A stretch of DNA of 64,000 bases from positions 37,056 to 101,055 of the forward strand of contig WNNJ02002988.1 of the NCBI GenBank assembly GCA_012934845.2, given 5' to 3'. This DNA is from Pomphorhynchus laevis. Lineage: Eukaryota > Acanthocephala > Palaeacanthocephala > Echinorhynchida > Pomphorhynchidae. Of this stretch, positions 33,541-44,309 are shown piece after piece; position 1 is the first letter of the stretch, and each line of letters starts with the position of its first letter. The notes beneath the pieces are model-generated. The model saw only the letters and a list, made by a program, of their open reading frames with translations, searched no databases and was not told the origin of the DNA. The translations under genes and the position numbers were made by a program.

Positions 33541-33839
33541 CGTAAACTTCAGGACGGAACTTTATTTATAATTATTTTCCTTTATTTTTAATTTATATAA
33601 AATAAGTAGGCTCAGTTATCTGATTTGATTTGCTCTATTGACAAGTTATTATTAACACGTAGACTTTGTTTTCCCGGTAATATGACCTCTTTCAGAAATA
33701 CTTAAACTATGTATCATTGATATCACTATTAACAAAATATTATTAAAATATTAAATTTACAATTAATTTTTATTTAATATCTTGTCAATCAGCTATTGAA
33801 CTAGCTAAAAAATTGTAAGATTCTTGCATTTTCCCATGA

Positions 33840-34245
33840 CATTAAAATGCGGAAGGTGATTAAGGATTTCGAAGATTGTGAAGTTTTCCAGGACATGTTG
33901 AAGTTTGTTTATCGTTGGTCCATAACAACAGAAATTAGTTTAAATACAAAAATTGTGCTTATATGAGGTTTGGTCGTAGTAACGTTTGTTATAAATACAA
34001 TCTCGGTGACTATATCATTACGAATATTGCGACCACCAAAGATCTTGATATAATAATGCAAACGAATTTAAAGACACACGCGAACACCGATAGAATTCGC
34101 GACAAATCTCGGAAAGTGTGTTATATTATAAAGAACTGTTTTAGAAAGTTAATTCAGTCTTGTGCTGTGTATTTGTACAATGCTCTGGTGAGACCGATGA
34201 TTGAATATGTTTCTCTGGCGGTCCGTCCTTGTAAAAAAACGATTT
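33840..34245 (+). pseudogene. LINE RT C-terminal fragment, cut by a CR1-like insertion
   Basis: Frames give FQDMLKFVYRWSITTEISLN, then MRFGRSNVCYKYNLGDYIIT, then ATTKDLDIIMQTNLKTH, and ALVRPMIEYVSLAVRP. These are the thumb and connection of a CR1-like RT (KC..L.FG....Y.L, DLG, VRP.LEY). The frame ends at GTAAAAAAACG at 34236-34245, where the 3' end of a minus-strand CR1-like LINE begins. Confidence 0.65.
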
Positions 34246-34246
34246 A

Positions 34247-35612
34247 TTTTAACGTGGCAAATGCGTGCCAGCGCACGCTTACATGACCACACCAAAACAA
34301 GACTGTGAATCAGGTGTCGAGAAGGTGTGAACGGAGAAGGTGTTTGAATATGATAAAGGAGGGGGCGCAGCGGACGTCGAGAGGGAGTTGATTCCAGGCA
34401 AGTGAGGCGGCGACGAGGAAGGATCGGAGACCGTAGTTGTTGGAGTAATTAGGAACGTGGAGTAAGAGGGTATGACAGGAACGAAGCGATAGCGAGGTGG
34501 GGCGAGTATCGTCTAAGAAAGGAATGTTGATGAACGATGGGGAGCCGACAGCGATGAGACGAAAGGTAACGAGAAGAAGGCGGAGTTTGATGCGGATGTG
34601 GATGGTGGGCCAGGAGAGTTGGGCAAAATATGTGGATGTGTGGTCGAAGCGACAAAGACGAAAGAGCACTCGAACGGCGGTGTTGATTATTCGTTGTAGG
34701 GGTAGGATGATGGATTTTGGAGAATTGGCGAAAAGGCTAAGGCAGTAATCGGTATTTAGGGAAAAGAAGAGGCATACAAGAACGGAAGTCGATAAGGGGG
34801 CGGATATGATGGATATTACGGAGAATTAAGTAAGATGAGCGGACCTTGTCACGGACGAAGGGTTTAAGGGAAATGTGATCATCGAAATGGAAGCCTAAGA
34901 AAGTGAGATTGTGGACTATCGGGATGATCGATGAGGCAAAATATACAGTGGGATGAGATATGTTTGGTTTACGGGGGAGGATCCACATTATTTTGGACTT
35001 TTCGGGTTTAAAACGAGATGAAGATTGGAGAGACGTTTATAGATAGAAGAAAGACAGTTGGAGGCAGAAATGTCGATATCGTGTATGCGATGTGCGGGTA
35101 CATGAGCATAGATTAGAATGTCATCGTCGTATTGCATGACCTTAAAGGAGTAAGGTTTGATAAACGGAGATAGATCGCCAAGCAGAAGAGAGAAAATCAT
35201 GGGACCTAGAACTGAACCTTGTGGGACCCCCAAAAAATAGGGATGGGAGGGGAGGATGATGAATTAGAACATACGCGAAAGGAACGTTCGGATAGATATG
35301 AGGCGAACCATGCTACGGAGGAGGAAGAAAAACCGTAATCATAACGAAGGCGAGAAAGGAGAACGGAGTGGTCGACAATGTCGAATGCGGAGGATAGGTC
35401 GAGGGAGATGAGAACACTATATAGAGCCTTGTCCCGAGAAATGAGTAAGTCGTTGTACACTTTTATGCATGCGATTTCTGTCGAGTGATTAGAGCGGAAA
35501 GCGGATTGGAAAGGAGGGTACAGATTGGATGAGGAGAGATAAGTGTTGATTTGTATTAAGATGAGGCGTTCTAAGAGCTTTGAAAGAGTAGAGAGTAGTG
35601 AAATGGGGCGGT
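34247..35612 (-). pseudogene. CR1-like LINE, 5'-truncated copy
   Basis: In element sense it starts inside the RT with LLSTLSKLLERLILIQINTY and SLDLSSAFDIVDHSVLLSRL (motif A). It passes GVPQGSVLGPMIFSLLLGDL and MQYDDDILIYAH (YDDD in place of YADD). It ends with NNYGLRSFLVAASLAWNQLP and FKHLLRSHLLDT. The 3' UTR hairpin is at 34263-34278. The 5' edge is fused at about 35613 to copy 2 of the segmental duplication, sharing only two or three bases at the joint. Confidence 0.8.
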
Positions 35613-35614
35613 AG

Positions 35615-36508
35615 AGCAGCCGATTTGTACTTAGAAGGCTTAATAAAAGCTTTTTTAGGCTTTGAACGTAGGGCAGGCCCTGCGCCAGGCCGGATGGATC
35701 CCCCCCAGAGTTGGTGCAGGACGGAGGGGCTTTGCAGGAGTCGTTAGAGTTAATCGCCAGCCAGGACGAAGAGCCACACATCCCACATGTGGCCGTCCCA
35801 CTGCAGCTGGACGTCATATGTCCCCATTTGTGACATCGGCTGCGGTAGGGGTATGTGTATTCATCAATATCAACGATAGTAAAGTTCAGATTAAATTCAA
35901 TAAAAGGGTTTGAACCGACTTTGAACAACAGATACGCACGATCAATGGGTGCGGAACAGAACCCTACTGGATAGGGTTGCCATCCCTACCCAGGATTTGG
36001 CGCAGATTAAAAATCCCAAATTGATTCGTCAAAGCTTTTTTATCATCCTCATCCAATGAGACGGGCAAATTATTAATTTTAAGGGAGGCATTCATTGATT
36101 TGCAAATAAGCTCTCCTTGATCAGAGTGAAGTTTGTTGAAATAATCTATGTAAGCATTCAATATGTCAGGTGAGATAAAAGATATATTCAATTCACCGGC
36201 AAATATTTTTATCTTGTTAAAAAGTATTCGATTTCTGTAATTATCCACAAAACCTCGAAGGAAAGTGTTATATAATCTTTCCTTTTCAATAGGTTTAATC
36301 ACTTTAATAATTACAAGGATATTCATTTTCGGGATGGGGGAAGTACCTCCCCATCATTTGAAGAAAATAAATCATCACTAACTTTAGACCGCATAGATAT
36401 AATCGAAAAGTTAGGATCACTTACGTTACATTTAGCATGAGAATATGAGCAGGAACAAAAAGCCTTTGACTGCTCCGACACAAAATTTGCGTGATCGTTG
36501 TTGCGCAT
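35615..36508 (-). pseudogene. LINE ORF1 (family A2), copy 2
   Basis: Same protein pieces as 10760-11651: MRNNDHANFVSEQSKAF to GEVLPP, MNILVIIKVIKPIEKE to DGNPIQ, and SRCHKWGHMTSSC. Truncated on the left by the duplication boundary, so the basic C-terminal tail seen in copy 1 is absent. Confidence 0.65.
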
Positions 36509-37620
36509 TTTTTGGCTGTTGTTGCTGCTACCACAAATTGTTTTTGATTATTGTTTCGAAAATGTGTACAAATATTAACGTCGGAAGAACAAAGAACTTC
36601 GTAAAATTCAGTTTTCCAGCACAAATTGAAGAAAACGACGATATTAAGTAATTTACTAAGTCTAAACCAACGACAACGAAGGTTAGTTACGTTTCTTTCA
36701 TTAATGGTGATGGGGAGGTACTTCCTCCCATCCCAAAACCCAAAAATTTGATTGTCATCAAGCTTAAAAAGCCGATGGAAAGGCATCTCTTATTCAATGT
36801 CTTCCTTATGCCTTTCTGTAAAAAATTGACCAACAGTGTCATTTTCAATTCAGTCAAGCTGTACGAGACAGAGCTCAAGATCTCATTTGTCTCTGCTGAT
36901 CTGGCAAAGGACTATATAGATCACTTTGAATCAGCCTTATCTGAATATGGTGCAATTCTTTCTAAACCCATTCTTGGCACTCAAAAAATATCGAATTTAC
37001 CCTGTCACCTTGATGATACTGATATAAAACTACTAGAAAAATCTTTCAAGGTTTCTAACTTCCGGTTTATTCTGGGTGAACGGGCTAACCCAATACCCAT
37101 TGGGTTCTGCTCTGCTCCACTGGAATACGAAGAAGTACTTATGAACTCTAAATGTAACCCCGTTTAAGGCTTTAATCTTTGTTTTACCCTTATCGGAAGA
37201 GATGAATATACCTATCCTCACTGCAGCCGGTGTCACAAATGGGGACACTGGGTCTCCAGCTGCAGTGAGACATCTACGTGTAGAGCGTGTGGGTCGTCCC
37301 ACTGTGCGGCTCTACAGACTGATCTTCGTTGTGAGGCCCCCTCATCATGCTCCGATTGTGGGAGGTGCCATCCTCCTTGGAGCAGGAAATGTGCTCAATT
37401 CAAACAATACTATGGCAAATTTCACAAGTCCGGTGCCGTGCATAAGCCTGCAAATTTTTCGAGTGCTGCCTCCCTACGCACGGGGGATGCTGACATAATG
37501 CGTGCGATAGATGCAAGAGTGGAAGCGGTTTATATGAAAATGGAAAACCTAACTTCAAAGGTTGTGTCTGCATTCTGCAAAAATCCTTCGATTCCTTCTG
37601 CCACAATTCCGTCATATTAA
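36445..37620 (+). pseudogene. LINE ORF1 (family A1), copy 2
   Basis: Near-identical to 11588-12761. The core frame 36748-37167 ends earlier than in copy 1 through a small change near 37165, and the knuckle part (DEYTYPHCSRCHKWGHWVSS) follows in another frame. C-terminal frame 37438-37620. Confidence 0.65.
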
Positions 37621-37829
37621 AAAAGATAGGATTCGCCCCATACAGTCTCCCAGCTTAAAGATCGGTAATATGTGAGTGGCAAACAGCATAGGGGAAATAA
37701 AGACGCTGCCCAAGGGCAAGTACCGACCCCGGGTTAGGCTAGTGGCGGGAAGAGAACCTTCCTCACCTAGCTCTGTCTAGGTAGGCGATCCCCCTACGAA
37801 GAGGTGGTGCAATTTTGTCGGGATAATAG

Positions 37830-39130
37830 CCACCGTCTGGTAGTGGCTGTTTTCCTCAACTTTTCTGCTGCTTCTGACCGCATTTCCGTTCCTTATGTAA
37901 CTCTTTTCTTAGGTCCCTCGGGTTGCCTGCGATAATTGTGAACCAAGTGGAGATTCTGCTGTATACCAAGCGATTTTACTATGAAGACGACCCTGATGCG
38001 CATCGATTCTAACCTATTACGGGTGTACCTCAGGGATCCCCACTTTCTCCCATCTTATATCTTGCTGCCTCCATTAATCTATTCAAAATTTTTAAACGTG
38101 AACAACGTCTTGTGGTGTACGCTGATGCCACCACAGCCCTGTTCACTGGACGAAGGTGTAAAGACGTAGTCTTCGACATCAGAGACTACGAATGCCAGTT
38201 TATTCTTCAAAACGTCTATCACCAAATATACAAGTATCGCGGATTGAAGCACCAGGAACACACCTGTCTAATACCTATGCCAAAACGCAATTTGTAATTT
38301 TGGCAGCCATCATATATTTTGTAACAATAAGATCGTTTGAAACTAAGGACGTATCAACGTTGTCTTCATCTTCATAGGCACTAGTATCAGACAGACTCGA
38401 GGAGTCACGAGACATTTTTAATTATGTGTTTAAGTTCTTAAAATTTTTTGTTCTCAAAGACCAGTTACCCATATCCAATCTTATTTTAAAATGCGCCAAA
38501 TCGCAGGCGATTGTCTTTCATGGCACCCATGCAACTAAGAAAAAACTTAAGAGATTAGCACTCTCCGCGCTCTCCTCTATATTTACCTATGAACAACTTC
38601 CCATTTTCACAAGTCGAGTAAAATACCTAGGGTTAACCGTTACGGTGAACTGGTCGGCGAAAGCCGACCTGGATAGATTCAAATGTATCCTGAAGAAAGC
38701 TAGGTGGGCCCTGAAACGGGCTCAGCATCTGTCATTGACAGGGAACACACATGTGCGCCTTTAGGGCACCTGAGCTATCTCGGGATTAGTCTTCTTTTCG
38801 AGAGGACGTCCCCCAGAGCAAAGGCTAAGGTTTCTTAAGCTCCTCGTCTCGCGTTTACCCAGCATAATCTGCGCCGATTGGACTCTTCGGGGGATGAAAG
38901 ACCCCAGGTGGTTCAGTCGAAAGGCGGCGTGTTGGATCGGTTGGGGGCTCAGATCCCCCTGGATTTGAGGCCATAAAAGTGGGAATAAGAAGAAGACCAG
39001 TGAAAATTGCAGTATGTTGGTTGATTTGTCGTACTTACTGTTTTTGTTAATTATGTAATTTAGTTTATTTAATCGCTTGTATTTTTTAATAAAACTCTTA
39101 TTTATTTATATGATTATTGTTTCATCATTA
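37830..39130 (+). pseudogene. LINE family A1 RT and 3' UTR, copy 2
   Basis: Carries the same RT pieces as 12965-13890 (VVYADATTALFTG, DQLPISNLILKCAKSQAIV). Beyond the point where copy 1 is deleted it continues to RLRHLSYLGISL-like debris and a 3' UTR ending in TTTTTTAATAAAACTC near 39095, a plausible poly(A) signal and 3' end. Confidence 0.65.
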
Positions 39131-39225
39131 TCTCGTACAGACCGATGACATTTTATTTAAAACTTTATCGACTCATACACTGTGAATGCGGTATAGTGAA
39201 TACTTGTCGTACCTGCATTAAAAAA

Positions 39226-39310
39226 TTAAAATGTTCGTGTCGGAGCTATCAACCGATCCAACAGATCCAACAGTGCAACTGTTGGATCTGTTGGACCCCA
39301 ACCGATCCAA
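39226..39310 (+). other. Hairpin in the family B 5' leader
   Basis: 39257-39295 is an 18-bp perfect inverted repeat (TCCAACAGATCCAACAGT and its complement) around GCA. GATCCAACAG itself is repeated, and a third copy follows at 39303. It lies about 70 bp upstream of the ORF1 start, so it probably belongs to the 5' UTR. Confidence 0.6.
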
Positions 39311-39359
39311 CAGTGCAACGAAAATACGAAGGTAAGTATATTTTTGTCTTTTAACCAAA

Positions 39360-40440
39360 AATAGGTGGGGGAGCTTCCCCCAGTTCCCAAACTGCAGAAT
39401 CTAGTCATTATAAAGTTGCTATATCCATTCGATATGAGCAACGTATTTAACATTTTCATAAGAAACTTCGCCGTGCAATATAAAAACCGTATTTTGTTCA
39501 ATTCCATCAAGTTTGACGAAACGGAGGTTAAAGTATCTTTCTACACTGCCGATCTAGCCAAGGCTTACATAAACTACTCTAACATAAACCACCTTGTTGT
39601 TAATGTTATGTCCTCGGTGAAGACATAACCTCTTTGGAAAAAGACTTGAATATTTTTAATCTACGATTCGTAAATGGGAAAAATGGACAACCTATACCCG
39701 TCGCGTTCTGCAACGCCTCAGTTAACTATGCTGCGCGCCTGGAAAACTCAAGGTTTAATCCCTTTATAGGATATAATCTAATATTCACGACAATTGACTC
39801 TGATTCGATGACTTATCCACACTGCAATCCCTGTCACAGATGGGGTCACTGGGCAGATGGCTGTGACATCCTTCAAACTTGTGGAGTGTGTGGTTCGTCT
39901 GACAAGCACGAGGGAAGGTGTCAGCCTAGACCACAATGCTCTAACTACAATGGTGACAACCTTGACAGGTCACGCAAATGCTCATTCTTTAAAGACTATC
40001 AGCAGAGGAATAGGTTAAAAACTGGAATTCACAAAAGTTTTGCAAAAGCCAGTGACACGTCAAACATAGAGACTAGTATGTTTAATAAGACGAATGATGT
40101 CTACATAGTAAATTGTGGACGAAAGAGTAAAAACCGCAATGACACATGTGGTAAACCTAATCAAAGAGAATATTAGCATCATGCAACAAGTCATTAACTC
40201 TCCTCCTATTGCCAAGCCGGACATTAAAAGAAAATCCTCTAAGAGAACTGGACCAGTACAATCTGTAGCGACAATAAAATTAGCGAGAATTTGGGCTGTA
40301 GCTGATTCCGGCAATTCTCAGGGAAATGAAAATTTACCTGGTGAGCAAGTGTCTCACCATAGTCAAACTGTGGGTGAAAAGGGCAACCTTCTCACTCCTG
40401 GTTCCGACCAGAGGAAGGCATCTAACTCCAGCTAAATCAA
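39360..40440 (+). pseudogene. LINE ORF1 (family B), zinc-knuckle protein
   Basis: 39365-39628 begins GELPPVPKLQNLVIIKLLYP, equivalent to the GEVLPP block of A1 and A2, and ends at a frame break. 39634-40176 carries YPHCNPCHRWGHWADGC (full CX2CX4HX4C knuckle), CGVCGSSDKHEGRC, and a cysteine-poor third element. 40115-40435 gives a helical segment INSPPIAKPDIKRKSS. The length and order match an I/Jockey-type ORF1 with two frame breaks. Confidence 0.7.
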
Positions 40441-42900
40441 TACAATGCTAAGTAATCAAGAGCCTTTTTCACTGAATATTCTTTCATTAAATTCGTGAGT
40501 CATTGCGGTTTGTACTCTTTCGTCCACATAATTTATCTTTTTATCTGGTAGAAATGCAGATGTTATAGTCCTTCAGTAGACGCGGTCTATCCGTCTCCTC
40601 AGGACATTACTCGATATATTCCTAAGCATATTTACACGCACTTTACTCCGTATATAACCGCCTTTCACTACCCTTCATCTCAAGGTCTTTTAATCCTAGT
40701 TAAGAGCTCCTTAAGATCATCCCTTTTACTAAACTATTCTTGTCCAGCACTGTCTTGCTTAGCTATATCACTTTGTAAAAACGGTAAACGTATTAGCATA
40801 GCCAATATCTACATTAGGTCACAGGAAATTCACAAGAACCGTATTTTAGGTAGTGGCTATAATATGTTACTTGGTGACTTCAACGACATAACTCGTTGTT
40901 GGATTAATGCAGCACTCCGCAGAGCCAGGAACGACTACCATATTCATAAACCACAGTCCCCCACCTTTCACTGCTAAACAACTAATTCTCTCATCGACAT
41001 ATTACTGATTCATAAGATGTAGCTGTTGAAACCCATCTGTACTGAGCAGTAGCGCCAAAAACAGACCATCTCTCATGACCAAATTCGTTGGCAAATTGAA
41101 GAAGATATGTTGCTTAGAAGAAGGCTTCACTTTGAACCAATCATAGTGACTTTCTTCCAGGCAGCTATCCAACTCTTCTCCATAATCGGTAATGATAGTT
41201 TGACTAAATTTAATTCCTACATCTCATCGCAAGCTACCGCGTTACTTTCGACTCCCTATAAAGGTCGAATATACAATCCCACTCCAACAAAACTCAAGGT
41301 ACTAGCTAAAATGCTACACCATCCTAATCTCTCTCTTTCCACCAGACAGGTCCTCTCGAATCAATACTGGAGCACCATATATAGGTTCCAGCTGAGTAGG
41401 GATAGGGCGAGCCTTACTCACCTTAACTCTTCTCAGTGTTCCTTTTGGAAGATATTTAAGAAATTTGTCTGCTGAAGGGAGAGAGCCTTGAGTTGGATCG
41501 GTAGCATAGGACTAGACAAAGTTTTGGAGGAGGCACCATCCCTACATAATTATGGAGCCACTCTATCTCCCCCACCAATACCGTCTTGGTGTGACTAGGA
41601 GCAGAGACTTATCTGTCACAAATATCTTAAACTCCTGGGGCCACTTCCAGGCATTTCCAAATACCACGCGCCATTCCACTCGGGACTGTCAACTTTTGAC
41701 AGATAGTCAGAGAAAGGAGGTAGTTATCACCATGCTACTAGCCTCCCCGTCTGATGTTGCTGGCATTAATATCAGTCGTCGTGTTTTTACACCAAAAAAG
41801 AAATCGATTTCATGTTCTAAAGACCTGCAGTTCATTTCGATTCAAAACTCCCTCATCTCCATTTATGAAAAAGCGCTAGCGCGTAAAATCCGCGACCATC
41901 TAAGTAGGCGAAATTTAATCCTACCAGGTTTGCATGGGTACGTAAAAGATCGCTCGGTCCATTCAGCAATAGGTGAAGTACATCAGTTTTGTCAAGAACA
42001 GTCATCAGCTTGCTCTTGAGTTTTCTGCTGCATTTGACCGCATTTCCATTCCTTTTGTTGTCTATTCTCTCAGGTCCATTGGGTTGCCTGAGAAAATTGT
42101 TAACATTGTGGAAATATTGTTATATATCGAAAACTTGATTAAAGCTTTAAACGCAATCAACATCTAGTGGTATACGCTGATGATACCACAACCCTGTTCT
42201 ATGGACGCACGTGCAAAGATGTAATCTCTGACATCAGCCGTTTCTTTTTAAAATTAAAAGATCAGTTACTCATATCTAATCTTATTTTAAACTCCTCCAA
42301 ATCGCAGGTGGTAGTCTTTCATGGCACTCCTGCGACAAAGAAAAGATTAAAGAGACTAACACTCTCAGCTTTATCTTCCATATTGACTAATCAACCTCTT
42401 CCTACTTTCACAAGTCGAGTAAAATAGAGGTTCATCATTACGGTGAACTGGTCAGCGAAAGCTTACCTAGATAGACTCAAACGTATCCTGAAGAGAGCTA
42501 GGTTGGCCCTTAAACGGACTCGGCATCTGTCATTGAATGGGAAAACTTAAGGGCGCCTCTAAGGTACTTGGGCTATCTCGGGATTAGTCTTATTCTCAAG
42601 AGGACGTCCCCCAGAGCAAATACTAAGGTTTATCAAGCTCCTCATCTCGCGATTACCGAGCATAGTCTGCCTCGATTAGACTCTTCGGGGTTGAAAGACC
42701 CCGGGTGTTTCAGTCAGAGAGCGGCGTGTTGGATTGGCTGGAGGGCCTAGATCCCGCTAGACCTGAGGCCGTAAGGAGTGAGTTGGAAGAAGACTGCAGT
42801 TGATTGACTGTTATTTTTTGAAACACATTTTTTTCTCGTCTTTTATTCCGATCCATGTATTTATTATTATTTAACAAATCCCTTATTATTATGTACCTGC
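40440..42900 (+). pseudogene. LINE family B ORF2: endonuclease, linker, RT, 3' UTR
   Basis: Endonuclease pieces between 40470 and 40980 include NGKRISIANIYIRSQEIHKN and MLLGDFNDITRCWINAAL (LGDFN catalytic strand). The linker frame 41107-41475 matches the 8412-9101 protein. RT frames 41552-42427 include LHGYVKDRSVHSAI, SAAFDRISIPF, VVYADDTTTLFYG (intact YADD) and SSKSQVVVFHG. The 3' UTR runs to about 42900. It is the most complete copy of family B in the window, with several frame breaks. Confidence 0.75.
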
Positions 42901-43239
42901 ATTGTGAATACTTGTCGATTCTGCAGACTATATCTGTAAATCGAAAATAATTTTTCCATTTATAGATTTACCTTTTTAAACTATGTCGAATTATAATTTA
43001 AACAAAGTTTAAAAGATTACAATATATCCTATTTATATTGCCATTTTATCTTCCTTCTCTCATATGGAGTTCAGTATCCCTCACTTCTACAAATTCACAG
43101 TTCAATTCTGAAGTAGGGTTGGTCCATGTAGTGTACCAATTGCTAAACAATGTCAAGGAAACTGACTAGAGGTGAGTATCTTGCATATCGTTCTGAATAG
43201 GCTGAAATTTAGGTTCTAATACAGTTATATCCTCCCACT

Positions 43240-43800
43240 CTGTTCTTGTATGTATCTTCTTTTATCGCTTCTTTTCCCTAAAATCGATTACTGCCTTAGC
43301 CTTTTTGCCAATTCTCCAAAATCCATCATCCTACCCCTACAACGAATAATCAACACCACCGTTCGAGTGATCTTTCGTCTCCGTCACTTCGACCACACAT
43401 CCACATATTTTGCCCAACTCTCCTGGCCAATTATCCACATCCTATCAAACTCCGCCTACTCCTAGTATATTTTCGTTTCATCGTTGTCGGCTCCCCATCG
43501 TTCATCAACCTTCCTTTCTTAGACGACACTCGCCTCACCTCGCTATCGCTACGTTCCCGTCATACCCTCTTACTCCACGTTCCTAATTACTCCAACAACT
43601 ACGGTCTCCGATCCTTCCTCGTCGCCGCCTCACTCGCTTGGAATCAACTCCCTCTTGACGTCCTCCACGCTCCCTCCTTTATCACATTCAAACACCTCCT
43701 CCCTTCACACCTTCTCGACACATTATTTACATTTTTGTTCTGATGTGGTCATGTAAGCGTGCGCTGGCACGCATTTGCCATGTTAAAATAAATCTTTTTT
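43240..43800 (+). pseudogene. CR1-like LINE, short 3' end copy (duplicate of 15985-16545)
   Basis: Same sequence as the copy 1 fragment, with a better preserved 3' hairpin at 43757-43772 (GCGTGC-GCTG-GCACGC). Confidence 0.75.
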
Positions 43801-43884
43801 CACTCTAACTTCACCGATTTGCGTTTATTATCAAAATCTTTAGGTAAGGCATGTTTCAATCATTTGAATTTATACTTATTATTT

Positions 43885-44222
43885 TTAAAAATATATCCAT
43901 CTTGATCTGTATCTTAAAATATTTAGGAACGATGAGGTGCAATTGAAAGTCAACAATATAATTGTGATATTTCGCGAGTTACCTCTAGCGTCTTCAGAGA
44001 TTGAAAACACATTGATGTGTTTCCAATTTTGATCAGGTGTAATTACACCTGATCGTTCCTGAATACTCATAATTTTACATTGTATGCACATCTATCCAAA
44101 ATTAATTGTCTACACATACGCCTTCTGGCTAATGTGCACTGGCGCGGAATACTTATTTTCCCTATATCGTTAATAAGAGAGCCAACGTGAGTATCATCGG
44201 CCTCATTTAAATCTCCAATTAT

Positions 44223-44226
<4 letters not shown>
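43885..44226 (-). repeat. PLE-terminus-like repeat with hammerhead-like motif, copy 2
   Basis: Duplicate of 16627-16968. The motif lies at 43958-44000 (CTGAAGA, GC-bracketed stem, GAAA, ATAT, C). It ends at the TA run. Confidence 0.5.

Positions 44227-44304
<78 letters not shown>
44226..44304. repeat. (AT)n microsatellite at a PLE 3' end
   Basis: A pure AT run between the segmental duplication and the 3' end of the minus-strand PLE at 44305. The second PLE copy also ends in a TA run (54857). Confidence 0.9.

Positions 44305-44309
<5 letters not shown>

Larger units (their letters stand above)
35615..44226. repeat. Segmental duplication, copy 2 (8.6 kb)
   Basis: Matches 10759-16968, with an extra 2.4 kb (38759-41158) carrying the rest of family A1, its 3' UTR and the 5' half of family B. 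Copy 2 therefore shows the original order, A2 ORF1 (-) / A1 (+) / B (+) / CR1-like 3' end (+). Its left edge abuts a CR1-like LINE and its right edge a TA run at the end of a PLE. Confidence 0.9.
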
